Assembly: GCA_035293985.1 (NCBI GenBank)
Contig: DATGLS010000040.1
Location: 128,912-192,911 of the forward strand
Length of the DNA stretch: 64,000 nucleotides
From: JAVDCA01 sp035293985
Lineage (GTDB): Bacteria > Pseudomonadota > Alphaproteobacteria > Rhizobiales > Xanthobacteraceae
Direction: 5' to 3'
A program made the position numbers and the translations under genes. Positions 34,477-42,997 of the stretch are shown here, one piece after another. The first letter of the stretch is position 1, and the number at the start of each line of letters is the position of its first letter. The notes beneath the pieces are model-generated. The model made no database searches, was not told where the DNA came from, and was given only the letters and a program-made list of their open reading frames with translations.

Positions 34477-35223
34477 TCAGGCGAGGCAGCGCGCCGCCGC
34501 GAACGTATAGAGCCGCCGCTCGCCGATGAGGTGCGCCGTGAACGCGAGCGCACCGAACACGCGCATGAAGGCGCGATCGCGGATGTTGAGCCCGCCCGCA
34601 TAGGCGCCGAACGCCGGCATGATCATCCGGCGCCCGTCCGTCGCAAAGCATTTGCGCGTCACCGCGAGCCCGCGCTGCGTCACCCGCGCGGACGGATGCA
34701 GGTGGCCGGCGATCTCACCGTCGGCCGGGCCTTCGGTCGGCTCGTGACGCAACGTCAGCGGCCCGAGCGACAGGCACTCGGCAAAATCGCCGCCGATATC
34801 GCGCGCCGGATCGGGATCATGATTGCCGGCGATCCATATCCAGTCGCGGCCGCGCTGCAGCCCGGCCAGCGCCGCGCGATCCTGCGGCATCAGCCGCGCC
34901 GGCCCGCCGCCGTCATGGAAGCTGTCGCCAAGCGCAATGACGCGGCGCGGCGTATGATGCGCGATCACGCGCGCAAGGCGCGCCAGCGTCGTGCCCGTGT
35001 CGTAAGGCGGCAGCAGCATCCCGCGGCGCGCGAAGCTCGAACCTTTTTCCAGATGCAGGTCGGCGATGATCAGCGTGCCCTCGTCGGGCCAATAGAGCGC
35101 GCCCCCGAGATTGGCCACGAGCGAAATGCCGGCAACCGCCATGGCGTGCTCGCAGCCGGATGGCGCGAGCGTGCTCGGGCCAACCGACAAAGCGCTACGA
35201 ACGGCTGATTGAGTGGCGTTCAC
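34477..35223 (-). CDS. pdeM: Ligase-associated DNA damage response phosphoesterase PdeM
   Basis: Calcineurin-like metallophosphoesterase with metal motifs LIIADLHLEKG, ALGDSFHDGG, AGNHD and GHLHP. It is one of the four genes that travel with the ligase-associated DNA damage response. The GTG at 35223 has GAGGG upstream and gives 248 residues; an ATG at 35142 (221 residues), closer to the first conserved strand, is an alternative. It lies 94 bases downstream of the helicase gene and is probably co-transcribed with it. Confidence 0.88.
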   Translation of the reverse strand: MNATQSAVRSALSVGPSTLAPSGCEHAMAVAGISLVANLGGALYWPDEGTLIIADLHLEKGSSFARRGMLLPPYDTGTTLARLARVIAHHTPRRVIALGDSFHDGGGPARLMPQDRAALAGLQRGRDWIWIAGNHDPDPARDIGGDFAECLSLGPLTLRHEPTEGPADGEIAGHLHPSARVTQRGLAVTRKCFATDGRRMIMPAFGAYAGGLNIRDRAFMRVFGALAFTAHLIGERRLYTFAAARCLA

Positions 35224-35317
35224 CAAAAGAATCCCTCGCGGCCCGGCCGCTGGCCGCGTTCCGTTATGGACGATTCGGCCGGGCAAAAGCGACAGGATTA
35301 TGTGAGCGGACCGATCC

Positions 35318-37843
35318 TCATTGCGTCGCCTCCTTCACCAGCTCCGCCTCCGCCTCGGCGAGCAGGGCGTCGGAGGCCTCGCCGTAGATCTGCTCGCGGC
35401 CGATCTCCAGCATCACCGGGACGGCCAGCGGCGAGACGTGGTCGAGCGGCTGGTTGACGATGCGGCCGCGCACGCGGGCGAGCATGCCGCCGAGGCGGCG
35501 GATGTCGAGAAGGCCGGTCGCGGCGTCGGCGCGGGCGGCGCGCAGCAGCATGTGGTCGGGCTGGTGCTTGCGCAACACGTCGTAGACGAGATCGGTCGAG
35601 ACCGTCATCTGGCGGCGGCTCTTCTCCTTGCCGGGAAAGCGCCGCTCGATCAGCCCGGCGATGATCGCGCAGGTGCGGAAGGTGCGCTTCATCAGCGCCG
35701 ATTCGGCGAGCCAGGCCTCGAGGTCGTCGCCCAGCATGTCCTGGTCGAATAGCGCCGCGAGACTGAGCTCGCCATGCTCGAGCGCGAACGCGACATCGCC
35801 CAGCCCCCACACCGCGAGCGCATATTCGTTGGCGACGAAGCCGAGCGGGCGCATCCTGGCGCGCTCGAGCCGCCGCGTCAGCAGCATGCCGAGCGTCTGG
35901 TGCGCGAGCCGCCCCTCGAAGGGATAGCAGACGAGATAGTTCTTGTCGGCGCGCGGAAAGGTCTCGACCAGGAGCTCGCCCGCATTCGGCACACGCGAGC
36001 GCCATTGCTGCAGGCCGAGCCATTCGCGCACCTGGTCGGGCAGCGTGGTCCACGCCGGCGGATCGGCGAGAAGCCGGCGCACGCGATCCGCGAGGTAGGT
36101 CGAGAGCGGAAACTTGCCGCCCTCGTAGGACGGGATCTGCGGATCGGCGTCGGCGGCGCGCGACACGTAGACCTCGTCGTTCACCAGCGCTTCGTACCGC
36201 AGCACCTCGCCGGCGAACACGAAGGTGTTGCCGGGGGTGAGCGTCTCGATGAAATATTCCTCGACCTCGCCCAGCACGCGGCCGCCGCGGGCAATAGGAC
36301 CGGATTGCGCGCCCGGTTGCCCGGTGCCGCCCGCACGCGAGCGCACCAGCCGCACCTTGAGCATGTCGGCCTCCACGATGGTGCCGACGTTGAGCCGATA
36401 CTGCTGCGCGACACGCGGATGGGTGATGCGATAGCGTCCGTCGATCCCGGCGCGGATCTTGGCGAAGCGCTCGTAGGCATGCAGCGCGTAGCCGCCGGTG
36501 GCGACGAAATCCACCACCGCGTCGAAATCGGCGCGCGTGAGATCCGCATAGGGCGCGGCGCTGCGCACCTCGGCATAGAGATCATCCGGCCGGAACGGCG
36601 CGCCGACCGCGCTGCCGAGCACGTGCTGGGCGAGCACGTCGAGCGCGCCGATGCGCAACGGTGGCGTGTCCTGCGCATTGGCCGCGATCGCATCGATGGC
36701 GGCGCGGCACTCGAGCACCTCGAATCGGTTCGCCGGCACCAGCACGGCCTCCGAAGGCTCGTCGAGGCGATGGTTGGCGCGGCCGATGCGCTGCGCCATG
36801 CGGCTTGCGCCCTTCGGCGCGCCGACATTGACGACGAGGTCGATGTCGCCCCAGTCGATGCCGAGATCGAGCGAGGAGGTGCACACCACGGCGCCCAGGC
36901 GGCCGGCCGCCATCGCGTCCTCGACCTTGCGCCGCTGTGCCACGTCGAGCGAGCCGTGATGCAGCGCGATCGCGAGCCCGTCGTCGTTGATGCGCCAAAG
37001 CTCCTGAAACACCATCTCGGCCTGCATGCGCGTGTTGACGAACACGAGCGTGGTCTTGTGCCGCCGGATCAGGTCGTAGATCTCGCCGAACGAATGGCGC
37101 GCCGAGTGGCCCGACCATGGAACCCGTCCGGCCGACTCGAGCATGTGCACGATCGGCGGCGCGCCGCCGTCGGCGACGACGAGATCGGCGCGTGCTTGCC
37201 GGCCCTCCGGCTGCGGCACCAGATAGCGGCAGAGCGCGTCCGGGTCGGCGACCGTCGCCGAGAGCCCGACCGTCACGGCGCGCGGCGCGAGGCGCAGGAG
37301 GCGGGCGAGGCCGAGCGAGAGCAGGTCGCCGCGCTTCGAGGTCACCAGCGCATGCAGCTCGTCGAGCACGATGCGGCGCAGCTTGCCGAACAGGAGCGGC
37401 GCGTCCGCCGAGGCGATCAGCAGCGCCACCTGCTCGGGGGTGGTGAGCATGATGTCGGGCGGATAGCGGCGCTGGCGCGTGCGTTTGGAAATCGGCGTGT
37501 CGCCGGTACGCGTCTCGACCCGCACGGGCAGACCCATCTCGGCCACCGGCCGCTCGAGGTTGCGCGCAACGTCGACCGCGAGCGCCTTGAGCGGCGAGAT
37601 GTAGAGGGTGTGCAGGTCATGTGTGAAATTCGGCCGCGCATCGGCGAGCTCGACCAGCGAGGGCAGGAACCCGGCGAGCGTCTTGCCGGCCCCGGTCGGC
37701 GCGATCAGCAGCGTCGAGCGTCCCGCGCGCGCCTTGGCGAGCAGCTCCAGCTGATGCGCGCGCGGCGTCCAGCCGCGCTGCGCGAACCAGCGGGCAAAGA
37801 CGTCGGGTAGCGCCGTATCGGCAATGGGTTCCGCGAGGGACAC
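35318..37843 (-). CDS. Ligase-associated DEXH-box helicase (Lhr-like)
   Basis: About 841 residues. Walker A is APTGAGKT, the DExH box is LDELHALVTS, motif VI-type residues lie in QRIGRANH, and then come the winged-helix and Lhr-core regions (EVEEYFIETLTPGNTFVFAG). Lhr-type enzymes unwind DNA or RNA-DNA hybrids in repair. A GTG at 37843 is taken as the start, because the ATG of the longer frame (37894) lies inside a palindromic repeat; this start is uncertain. The linked ligase, exonuclease and PdeM genes define the role in repair. Confidence 0.92.
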   Translation of the reverse strand: MSLAEPIADTALPDVFARWFAQRGWTPRAHQLELLAKARAGRSTLLIAPTGAGKTLAGFLPSLVELADARPNFTHDLHTLYISPLKALAVDVARNLERPVAEMGLPVRVETRTGDTPISKRTRQRRYPPDIMLTTPEQVALLIASADAPLLFGKLRRIVLDELHALVTSKRGDLLSLGLARLLRLAPRAVTVGLSATVADPDALCRYLVPQPEGRQARADLVVADGGAPPIVHMLESAGRVPWSGHSARHSFGEIYDLIRRHKTTLVFVNTRMQAEMVFQELWRINDDGLAIALHHGSLDVAQRRKVEDAMAAGRLGAVVCTSSLDLGIDWGDIDLVVNVGAPKGASRMAQRIGRANHRLDEPSEAVLVPANRFEVLECRAAIDAIAANAQDTPPLRIGALDVLAQHVLGSAVGAPFRPDDLYAEVRSAAPYADLTRADFDAVVDFVATGGYALHAYERFAKIRAGIDGRYRITHPRVAQQYRLNVGTIVEADMLKVRLVRSRAGGTGQPGAQSGPIARGGRVLGEVEEYFIETLTPGNTFVFAGEVLRYEALVNDEVYVSRAADADPQIPSYEGGKFPLSTYLADRVRRLLADPPAWTTLPDQVREWLGLQQWRSRVPNAGELLVETFPRADKNYLVCYPFEGRLAHQTLGMLLTRRLERARMRPLGFVANEYALAVWGLGDVAFALEHGELSLAALFDQDMLGDDLEAWLAESALMKRTFRTCAIIAGLIERRFPGKEKSRRQMTVSTDLVYDVLRKHQPDHMLLRAARADAATGLLDIRRLGGMLARVRGRIVNQPLDHVSPLAVPVMLEIGREQIYGEASDALLAEAEAELVKEATQ

Positions 37844-37877
37844 GCGCGTAGAAGTAATCGCTGCTGCGACTTGGCGG

Positions 37878-37958
37878 TAGGGTGGGCAAAGCAAAGCAAA
37901 GCAAAGCGAAGCGTGCCCACGCGGTGGCGGTGCGCACGCTTCGCTTTGCGCACCCTAC
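37878..37958. repeat. Palindromic repeat, family B, with GCAAA microsatellite
   Basis: GTAGGGTGGGCAAAGC at 37878 pairs with GCTTTGCGCACCCTAC ending at 37958. The left arm contains four tandem GCAAA units, an internal expansion relative to the copy at 21608. The repeat overlaps the last codon and stop of the methyltransferase gene (37955-37957). Confidence 0.75.
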
Positions 37959-38884
37959 AGCCGTGCCACCACGACCAACCCCGGGGCCTCGGCGCCCGCT
38001 TCCTGCCGGGCCCACGCCTCGCTCAGGCCCAGCATCTTCAAGCCCGCACCGGCGATCGCCGCCTGCACATGCGCGATGCCGTGCTGGTAACGCAGCTTCG
38101 CGCCCAGGATCACGTCGTCGCCCACATGGGTCTCGACCGTGAAGGCGATGAGGCCGCCCGGCGCCAGCACGCCGGCGGCCGCCGCAATGACCGACGGCAG
38201 CCACGCCAGATAGATGAACACGTCGGCTGCGACGATCAGCTCGTAGCGGCGGCGGTCGCGCGCCTCGCCGTGCATGAATTGCGCGAGATCGCCAAGGACC
38301 AGCCGGTCGTAGATGTTCTTCGCCCGCGCGCGCTCGATCATGCGCGCCGACAGATCGACGCCGATGAGCTCGCGCACCATCGGGCGAAAAACCGCGCCCG
38401 CAAGGCCGGTGCCGCAGCCGAGGTCGAGCATCGCGGCAAACCGCCTCGCCCGTCCCTCCGCCGTGCAGGCGGCGGCGACCGCGTCGCGCAGGAGTTGCGG
38501 GCCACGGTAGCCGAGCCCTTCGTTCAGCGTCGTCTCGAAGCGCGGCGCGAACTGGTCGAACAGCGCGCGCACATAGGCGGCCGGCATGTCGCCGGGCGGG
38601 AGCGCGCCGAGGCGCACCAGGTGCAGGCCGGCGCCGAGCCGGTCCTCGGGATCTAGCGCGCACACCTGCTGGAAAGCCGCGATCGCATCATCGTGCCGGC
38701 CGAGCTTCTCGCGTATCTGACCAAGGGTGAACCACGCCGAGACGAAGCGCGGGGCCGCCTCGATCGCCTGAACGAGCAGATCGGCGGCACCCGCAAGGTC
38801 GCCGCGCGTGGACAGCTCCTGCGCGATGGCGCAGCGGCGGTCGGCGATGAGGTCGCCGGAGGATTGGGGGAGGGGCAGTGTCAT
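37955..38884 (-). CDS. TPR-containing SAM-dependent methyltransferase
   Basis: 309 residues. Two TPR-like units occupy residues ~10-85 (GDLAGAADLLVQAIEAAPRF, AWFTLGQIREKLGRHDDAI). A class I methyltransferase domain follows, with motif I LDLGCGTGLAGA, VDLSARMIERA, and FVETHVGDD-like post-motif strands. The target is not known; the TPRs suggest a protein partner. It lies between the two halves of the DNA-ligase-associated set and its start is only 23 bases from the exonuclease start on the other strand, so the two share a promoter region. Confidence 0.85.
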   Translation of the reverse strand: MTLPLPQSSGDLIADRRCAIAQELSTRGDLAGAADLLVQAIEAAPRFVSAWFTLGQIREKLGRHDDAIAAFQQVCALDPEDRLGAGLHLVRLGALPPGDMPAAYVRALFDQFAPRFETTLNEGLGYRGPQLLRDAVAAACTAEGRARRFAAMLDLGCGTGLAGAVFRPMVRELIGVDLSARMIERARAKNIYDRLVLGDLAQFMHGEARDRRRYELIVAADVFIYLAWLPSVIAAAAGVLAPGGLIAFTVETHVGDDVILGAKLRYQHGIAHVQAAIAGAGLKMLGLSEAWARQEAGAEAPGLVVVARL

Positions 38885-38907
38885 CGAGGTCTCGCAATGG
38901 CACTGCT

Positions 38908-39963
38908 ATGGCATATTTCAAGCAGATGCGTCCGCACGACCTTCTCGTTCCCACCGCCGCGGGACTGTGCTGTCCGCCGGCGGGCTTTCATATCGATCCA
39001 CTGCGCCCGGTCGAGAAGGCGCTGATCACGCACGGCCATTCGGACCATGCCCGCCCGGGCCACGGCGCCGTGCTGGCGACCCAGGAGACGCTCGACCTGA
39101 TGCGCCTGCGCTACGGCGACGATTTCGCCGGCACCACCCAGGCGGTGCGGTACGGCGAGCCGCTCGCCGTCGGCGGCGTCGCGGTGAGCTTTCACTCCGC
39201 CGGTCATGTGCTCGGATCGGCGCAGATCGCGGTTGCGCAAAACGGGCTGCGCATGGTCGCGTCGGGCGATTACAAGGACGTGGCCGACCCGACCTGTGCG
39301 CCGTTCGAGCTCGTGCCGTGCGACGTCTTCATCACCGAGGCGACCTTCGGCCTGCCGGTGTTTCGCCACGGCGATCCGCGCCACGAGGTCGACAAGCTGC
39401 TGCGCTCGGTCGCGCTCTTTCCCGAGCGCGCGCATCTCGTCGGCGCCTATTCGCTCGGCAAGGCGCAGCGGGTGATCGCGCTGATCCGGCAGGCCGGTTA
39501 CGATCGGCCGATCTACCTGCACGGCGCACTCGATTCCATCACCAGGTACTACGCGGCGCGGATGGATTTGGGCGAGCTGCGTCCCGTGCGCGGCGCCGAC
39601 AAATCGACCCTTGCCGGCGCTATCGCGCTCTGCCCGCCTTCGGCGCTGAAGGATCTTTGGGCCCGCCGTTTTCCCGAGCCGGTCACCGCGTTCGCATCGG
39701 GCTGGATGCGGGTGCGCGCCCGCGCCCGCCAGGGCGGCATCGAGCTGCCGTTGGTCATTTCCGACCATGCCGACTGGGACGGGCTTTGCGCCACCATCGC
39801 GGCGACCGGCGCCGGCGAGATCTGGGTGACCCACGGCGCCGAGGACGCGCTGGTGCATTGGTGCACGACGCGCGGGCTTGCGGCGCGGCCGCTGCGCATC
39901 GTCGGCTACGGCGACGAGGATGAGGGCGAGACCGCCGCGGCGGCAGCGGAGCCGGCACCATGA
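38908..39963 (+). CDS. Ligase-associated DNA damage response exonuclease (MBL/beta-CASP-like)
   Basis: About 351 residues. The metal motif is THGHSDHARPGH, with SAGHVLGSAQI, SGDYKD and a C-terminal beta-CASP-type region (GAYSLGKAQRVIALI, ISDHADWDG). It belongs to the CPSF/YSH1-related nuclease family that occurs next to the bacterial ATP-dependent ligase. The ATG at 38908 is chosen; 38926 is also possible. Its stop overlaps the ligase start (ATGA), so the two proteins are made together. Confidence 0.9.
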   Translation: MAYFKQMRPHDLLVPTAAGLCCPPAGFHIDPLRPVEKALITHGHSDHARPGHGAVLATQETLDLMRLRYGDDFAGTTQAVRYGEPLAVGGVAVSFHSAGHVLGSAQIAVAQNGLRMVASGDYKDVADPTCAPFELVPCDVFITEATFGLPVFRHGDPRHEVDKLLRSVALFPERAHLVGAYSLGKAQRVIALIRQAGYDRPIYLHGALDSITRYYAARMDLGELRPVRGADKSTLAGAIALCPPSALKDLWARRFPEPVTAFASGWMRVRARARQGGIELPLVISDHADWDGLCATIAATGAGEIWVTHGAEDALVHWCTTRGLAARPLRIVGYGDEDEGETAAAAAEPAP

Positions 39964-41645
39964 ACCGCTTCGCCGATTTGCTCGATCGCCTCGCCTACGA
40001 GCCCGGCCGTAACGCCAAGCTGCGGCTGATGACCGATTACTTCGCCCAGACGCCCGACCCCGACCGCGGCTGGGCGCTCGCCGCGCTCACCGGCGCGCTC
40101 AGCTTCCGCCACGCCAAGCCCGGCGTGATCCGCGCGCTGATCACCGAGCGCGCCGATCCGGTGCTGTTCGGGATGTCATACGATTACGTGGGCGATCTGT
40201 CCGAGACGGTCGCGCTGATGTGGCCGGCCAAACAAAACGCCGTCGGCGCCCCTCGCCCGCGTGCGGGCGAGGGGAAAGAAAGCGCACCCTCTCTGACGTC
40301 CGTCGTGACCACGCTCGCCTCGCTCGGCAAGACCGAGCTGCCGCAGCAGATCGCGCGCTGGCTCGACGAGCTCGACGAGACCGGTCGCTGGGCGCTGCTC
40401 AAGCTCGTCACCGGCGCCTTGCGCATCGGCGTGTCGGCGCGGCTCGCCAAGACCGCGGTGGCGGCGCTCGGCGACAAGACCGCCGACGAGATCGAGCTCA
40501 TCTGGCCGACGCTTGCGCCGCCTTACGTCGAGCTGTTCGCCTGGGTCGAAGGACGCGCTGACAAGCCGGCCGCGACCCATCCGACGCCGTTCCGGCCCGT
40601 CATGCTGTCGCACGCGATCGAGCCAGCGGATTTCGCCGCGCTCGCGCCGGCGGATTTTTCCGCGGAATGGAAATGGGACGGCATCCGCGTGCAGGCGGTG
40701 GCGGCGCCGCGCGGCGACGAGCGGTTCGAGACGCGGCTCTATTCGCGCACCGGCGAGGATATTTCGGCAGCCTTCCCCGATCTCGCCGAGGCTTTGCGCA
40801 TCGATGCGGCGATCGACGGCGAGCTCCTGATCATGCGCGAGGGCCGCATCCAGTCGTTCAACGTCCTGCAGCAGCGGCTCAACCGCAAGGCCGTCACCGC
40901 GCAGCTCATGGCCGACTTCCCGGCGCACCTGCGCGCCTACGATCTCCTGGTCGAGGGCGAGGAGGATCTGCGCGAGCAGCCGTTCGCAACCCGCCGCGCC
41001 CGCCTCGAGGCGCTGCTCACGCGGCTTGCGACCCCGTGCATCGATCTCTCGCCGCTCGTGCCCTTCGCGACCTGGGACGATCTCACCCGCGCCCGCGCCG
41101 ATCCGGCCGCGGCCGGCGCCGGGCCCGATGCCGAGGCGGTCGAAGGCGTCATGCTCAAGCGCCGCGATGCGCCTTACGTGCCCGGCCGGCCGCGCGGCCT
41201 GTGGTGGAAATGGAAGCGCGATCCCTTCGTGGTCGATGCCGTGCTGATGTATGCCCAGCGCGGCCACGGCAAGCGCTCCTCGTTCTATTCCGACTACACC
41301 TTCGGCGTCTGGTCCGCCGCGCCGGACGCGGACGGCGCCGAGCTCGTGCCGGTCGGCAAGGCCTATTTCGGCTTCACCGATGCCGAGCTCGCCGAGATCG
41401 ATCGCTTCGTGCGCCGCAACACCGTCAACCGCTTCGGTCCGGTGCGCGAGATCGTGCACGAGCGCGACCACGGGCTCGTGTTCGAGGTGGCTTTCGAGGG
41501 GCTCGCGCGCTCGACCCGGCACAAGTCCGGCCTCGCCATGCGGTTTCCCCGCATCAGCCGGCTGCGCTGGGACAAGCAGCCGGCCGACGCCGACTTGATC
41601 GAGACGCTGGAGCGGCTGCTGGCGGCAAGCGCAGCGCGGGAATGA
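39960..41645 (+). CDS. ATP-dependent DNA ligase of the ligase-associated damage response
   Basis: The 561-residue ligase has an N-terminal DNA-binding domain (~1-200), an adenylation domain with catalytic Lys in EWKWDGIRV (near 238) and downstream motifs DGELL, EGVMLKR and WWKWKRD, then an OB-fold domain. It seals nicks using ATP, alongside the NAD-dependent LigA expected elsewhere. The coding region contains a perfect 26-bp palindrome at 40249-40274 that adds a Pro/Arg/Gly-rich stretch (APRPRAGEGKE) near residue 98, probably in a loop. Confidence 0.93.
   Translation: MNRFADLLDRLAYEPGRNAKLRLMTDYFAQTPDPDRGWALAALTGALSFRHAKPGVIRALITERADPVLFGMSYDYVGDLSETVALMWPAKQNAVGAPRPRAGEGKESAPSLTSVVTTLASLGKTELPQQIARWLDELDETGRWALLKLVTGALRIGVSARLAKTAVAALGDKTADEIELIWPTLAPPYVELFAWVEGRADKPAATHPTPFRPVMLSHAIEPADFAALAPADFSAEWKWDGIRVQAVAAPRGDERFETRLYSRTGEDISAAFPDLAEALRIDAAIDGELLIMREGRIQSFNVLQQRLNRKAVTAQLMADFPAHLRAYDLLVEGEEDLREQPFATRRARLEALLTRLATPCIDLSPLVPFATWDDLTRARADPAAAGAGPDAEAVEGVMLKRRDAPYVPGRPRGLWWKWKRDPFVVDAVLMYAQRGHGKRSSFYSDYTFGVWSAAPDADGAELVPVGKAYFGFTDAELAEIDRFVRRNTVNRFGPVREIVHERDHGLVFEVAFEGLARSTRHKSGLAMRFPRISRLRWDKQPADADLIETLERLLAASAARE
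40249..40274. repeat. Perfect palindrome inside the DNA ligase coding sequence
   Basis: CCCCTCGCCCGC and GCGGGCGAGGGG flank a 2-base centre. It resembles dispersed 'ccctcgcccg' repeats of Rhizobiales intergenic regions and is read in frame as a low-complexity insert in the ligase. Confidence 0.75.
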
Positions 41646-41654
41646 ATGGGGACT

Positions 41655-41735
41655 GACGAGTAGCGAATGGCGAATAGCGAATAGAGGGGTGGCGTGTGCT
41701 ATTCACTACTCGCTACTCGCTACCCGCTACTCGCT
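41655..41735. repeat. Heptad palindromic repeat, family E (gcgaata units)
   Basis: The left arm is a run of seven-base units such as GCGAATG and GCGAATA. The right arm (41700-41735) is the inverse, with units such as CTATTCG and CTACTCG. It lies between the ligase and the next gene. Related elements are at 45014-45127 and 51961-52033. Confidence 0.8.
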
Positions 41736-41796
41736 GTTCCCTTCGGCGTCACTCGCATGTTTGTGCTAACATCCATCCGGACGTGGAGATCGCCGC

Positions 41797-42069
41797 ATGG
41801 CCAACGATGTCGTGAACCGTTTTTTCGGCGGGCCGCCGCTGTCGGTTGCGCTGAAGATCATCCTGCTGTCGGTGGTGGTCGGCGTCATCCTGTCGGCGCT
41901 CGGTCTCGATCCGCGCGACATCTGGCAGAGCCTCGTCGACCTGGTGCGGCATGTCTGGAGCATGGGCTGGGACGCGGTGCTCTGGATGTGGCGCTATTTC
42001 CTGCTCGGCGCCGTGATCGTGGTGCCGATCTGGCTCGTGGTGCGGCTCTTGAAGGCCGGCCGCGCCTAG
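41797..42069 (+). CDS. DUF6460-like small membrane protein
   Basis: 90 residues with two hydrophobic helices (LKIILLSVVVGVILSALGL and YFLLGAVIVVPIWLVVRLL) and a central LDPRDIWQSLVDLVRHVW segment, a pattern I associate with the Rhizobiales DUF6460 family. The function is unknown. It is preceded by a family E repeat and followed after 135 bases by an MBL hydrolase gene on the same strand. Confidence 0.7.
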   Translation: MANDVVNRFFGGPPLSVALKIILLSVVVGVILSALGLDPRDIWQSLVDLVRHVWSMGWDAVLWMWRYFLLGAVIVVPIWLVVRLLKAGRA

Positions 42070-42204
42070 AGCAAACTCCGTTCCTTACGGCATGGAGTTT
42101 CTCTGGATTCATTTGTCGGCATGTTCTCGGCGGCGGACCGGGCCCCGCCCTGATCTCTCGGGCGGCAAGCTTTCGCCGCAACCTGCACTGTACGGATCGC
42201 CATC

Positions 42205-42939
42205 ATGCATCTGCAATTCGTCGGCTGCGGCGACGCGTTCGGATCCGGCGGACGGCTCAATACCTGCTTCCACGTCGCCGGCGAGCAGGCGAACTTCCTC
42301 ATCGACTGCGGCGCCTCGTCGCTGGTCGGTCTGGCGCAGCTCGGCATCGCTCGCGACGCGATCGACACCATCCTGATCACGCACTTCCACGGCGACCATT
42401 TCGGCGGCGTCCCCTACTTCATCCTGGCGTCGCATTTCGCCAAGCGCCGGGCGCCGCTTACGCTCGCCGGACCGCCCGGGATCGAGAGCTGGTACCTGCG
42501 CGCGCTCGACGCCGCGTTCGAGCGCTTTTCCGAGATCAAGCTCGGCTTCGCCCTGCGCATGATCACTCTCCCGGAACGCGTCACGACCGATGTCGGCGCG
42601 CTGCGGGTCACGCCCTTCCCGGTGGTGCACGGCAATTCCGGCGGGCCGTTCTACGGCTACCGCATCGCCGTCGGGGATCGAGTGATCGCGTTCAGCGGCG
42701 ACACCGAATGGACCGACACCCTCGTCGACATCGCCCGCGACGCCGACCTCTTCATCACCGAGTGCTACGCCTACGACAAGCCGGTCCGCTACCATCTCAA
42801 CTTCAAGACGCTGGCGCACAACCTGCCGCGGCTGACCGCAAAGCAGCTGATCCTGACGCACATGAGCGACGAGATGCTGGCGCAGATCGACAAGGTGCCG
42901 CACACGACCGCGCGCGACGGGATGAAGGTGGAGCTATAG
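42205..42939 (+). CDS. MBL-fold hydrolase (RNase Z-like)
   Basis: The 244-residue protein carries the full metal site: THFHGDHFGG, VVHGNSGGPF, FSGDTEW and ILTHMSDEML. The N-terminus MHLQFVGCGDAFGSGGRLNT is typical of the RNase Z/arylsulfatase-like branch. Without the exosite arm of tRNase Z, a tRNA role is unlikely; it is probably a small-molecule hydrolase. It is convergent with pyrD, with a 58-bp gap. Confidence 0.88.
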   Translation: MHLQFVGCGDAFGSGGRLNTCFHVAGEQANFLIDCGASSLVGLAQLGIARDAIDTILITHFHGDHFGGVPYFILASHFAKRRAPLTLAGPPGIESWYLRALDAAFERFSEIKLGFALRMITLPERVTTDVGALRVTPFPVVHGNSGGPFYGYRIAVGDRVIAFSGDTEWTDTLVDIARDADLFITECYAYDKPVRYHLNFKTLAHNLPRLTAKQLILTHMSDEMLAQIDKVPHTTARDGMKVEL

Positions 42940-42997
42940 TGGTGCGCGATCGGATGGGTTGCGCGCAGCGAAAGCCATCGCTTTGCTCCATCCCGTC

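Noticed and set aside
33223..35208. 661-codon plus-strand open frame
   Set aside because: It overlaps the 3' end of the PodJ-like gene in another frame and is antisense to the MBL and pdeM genes.
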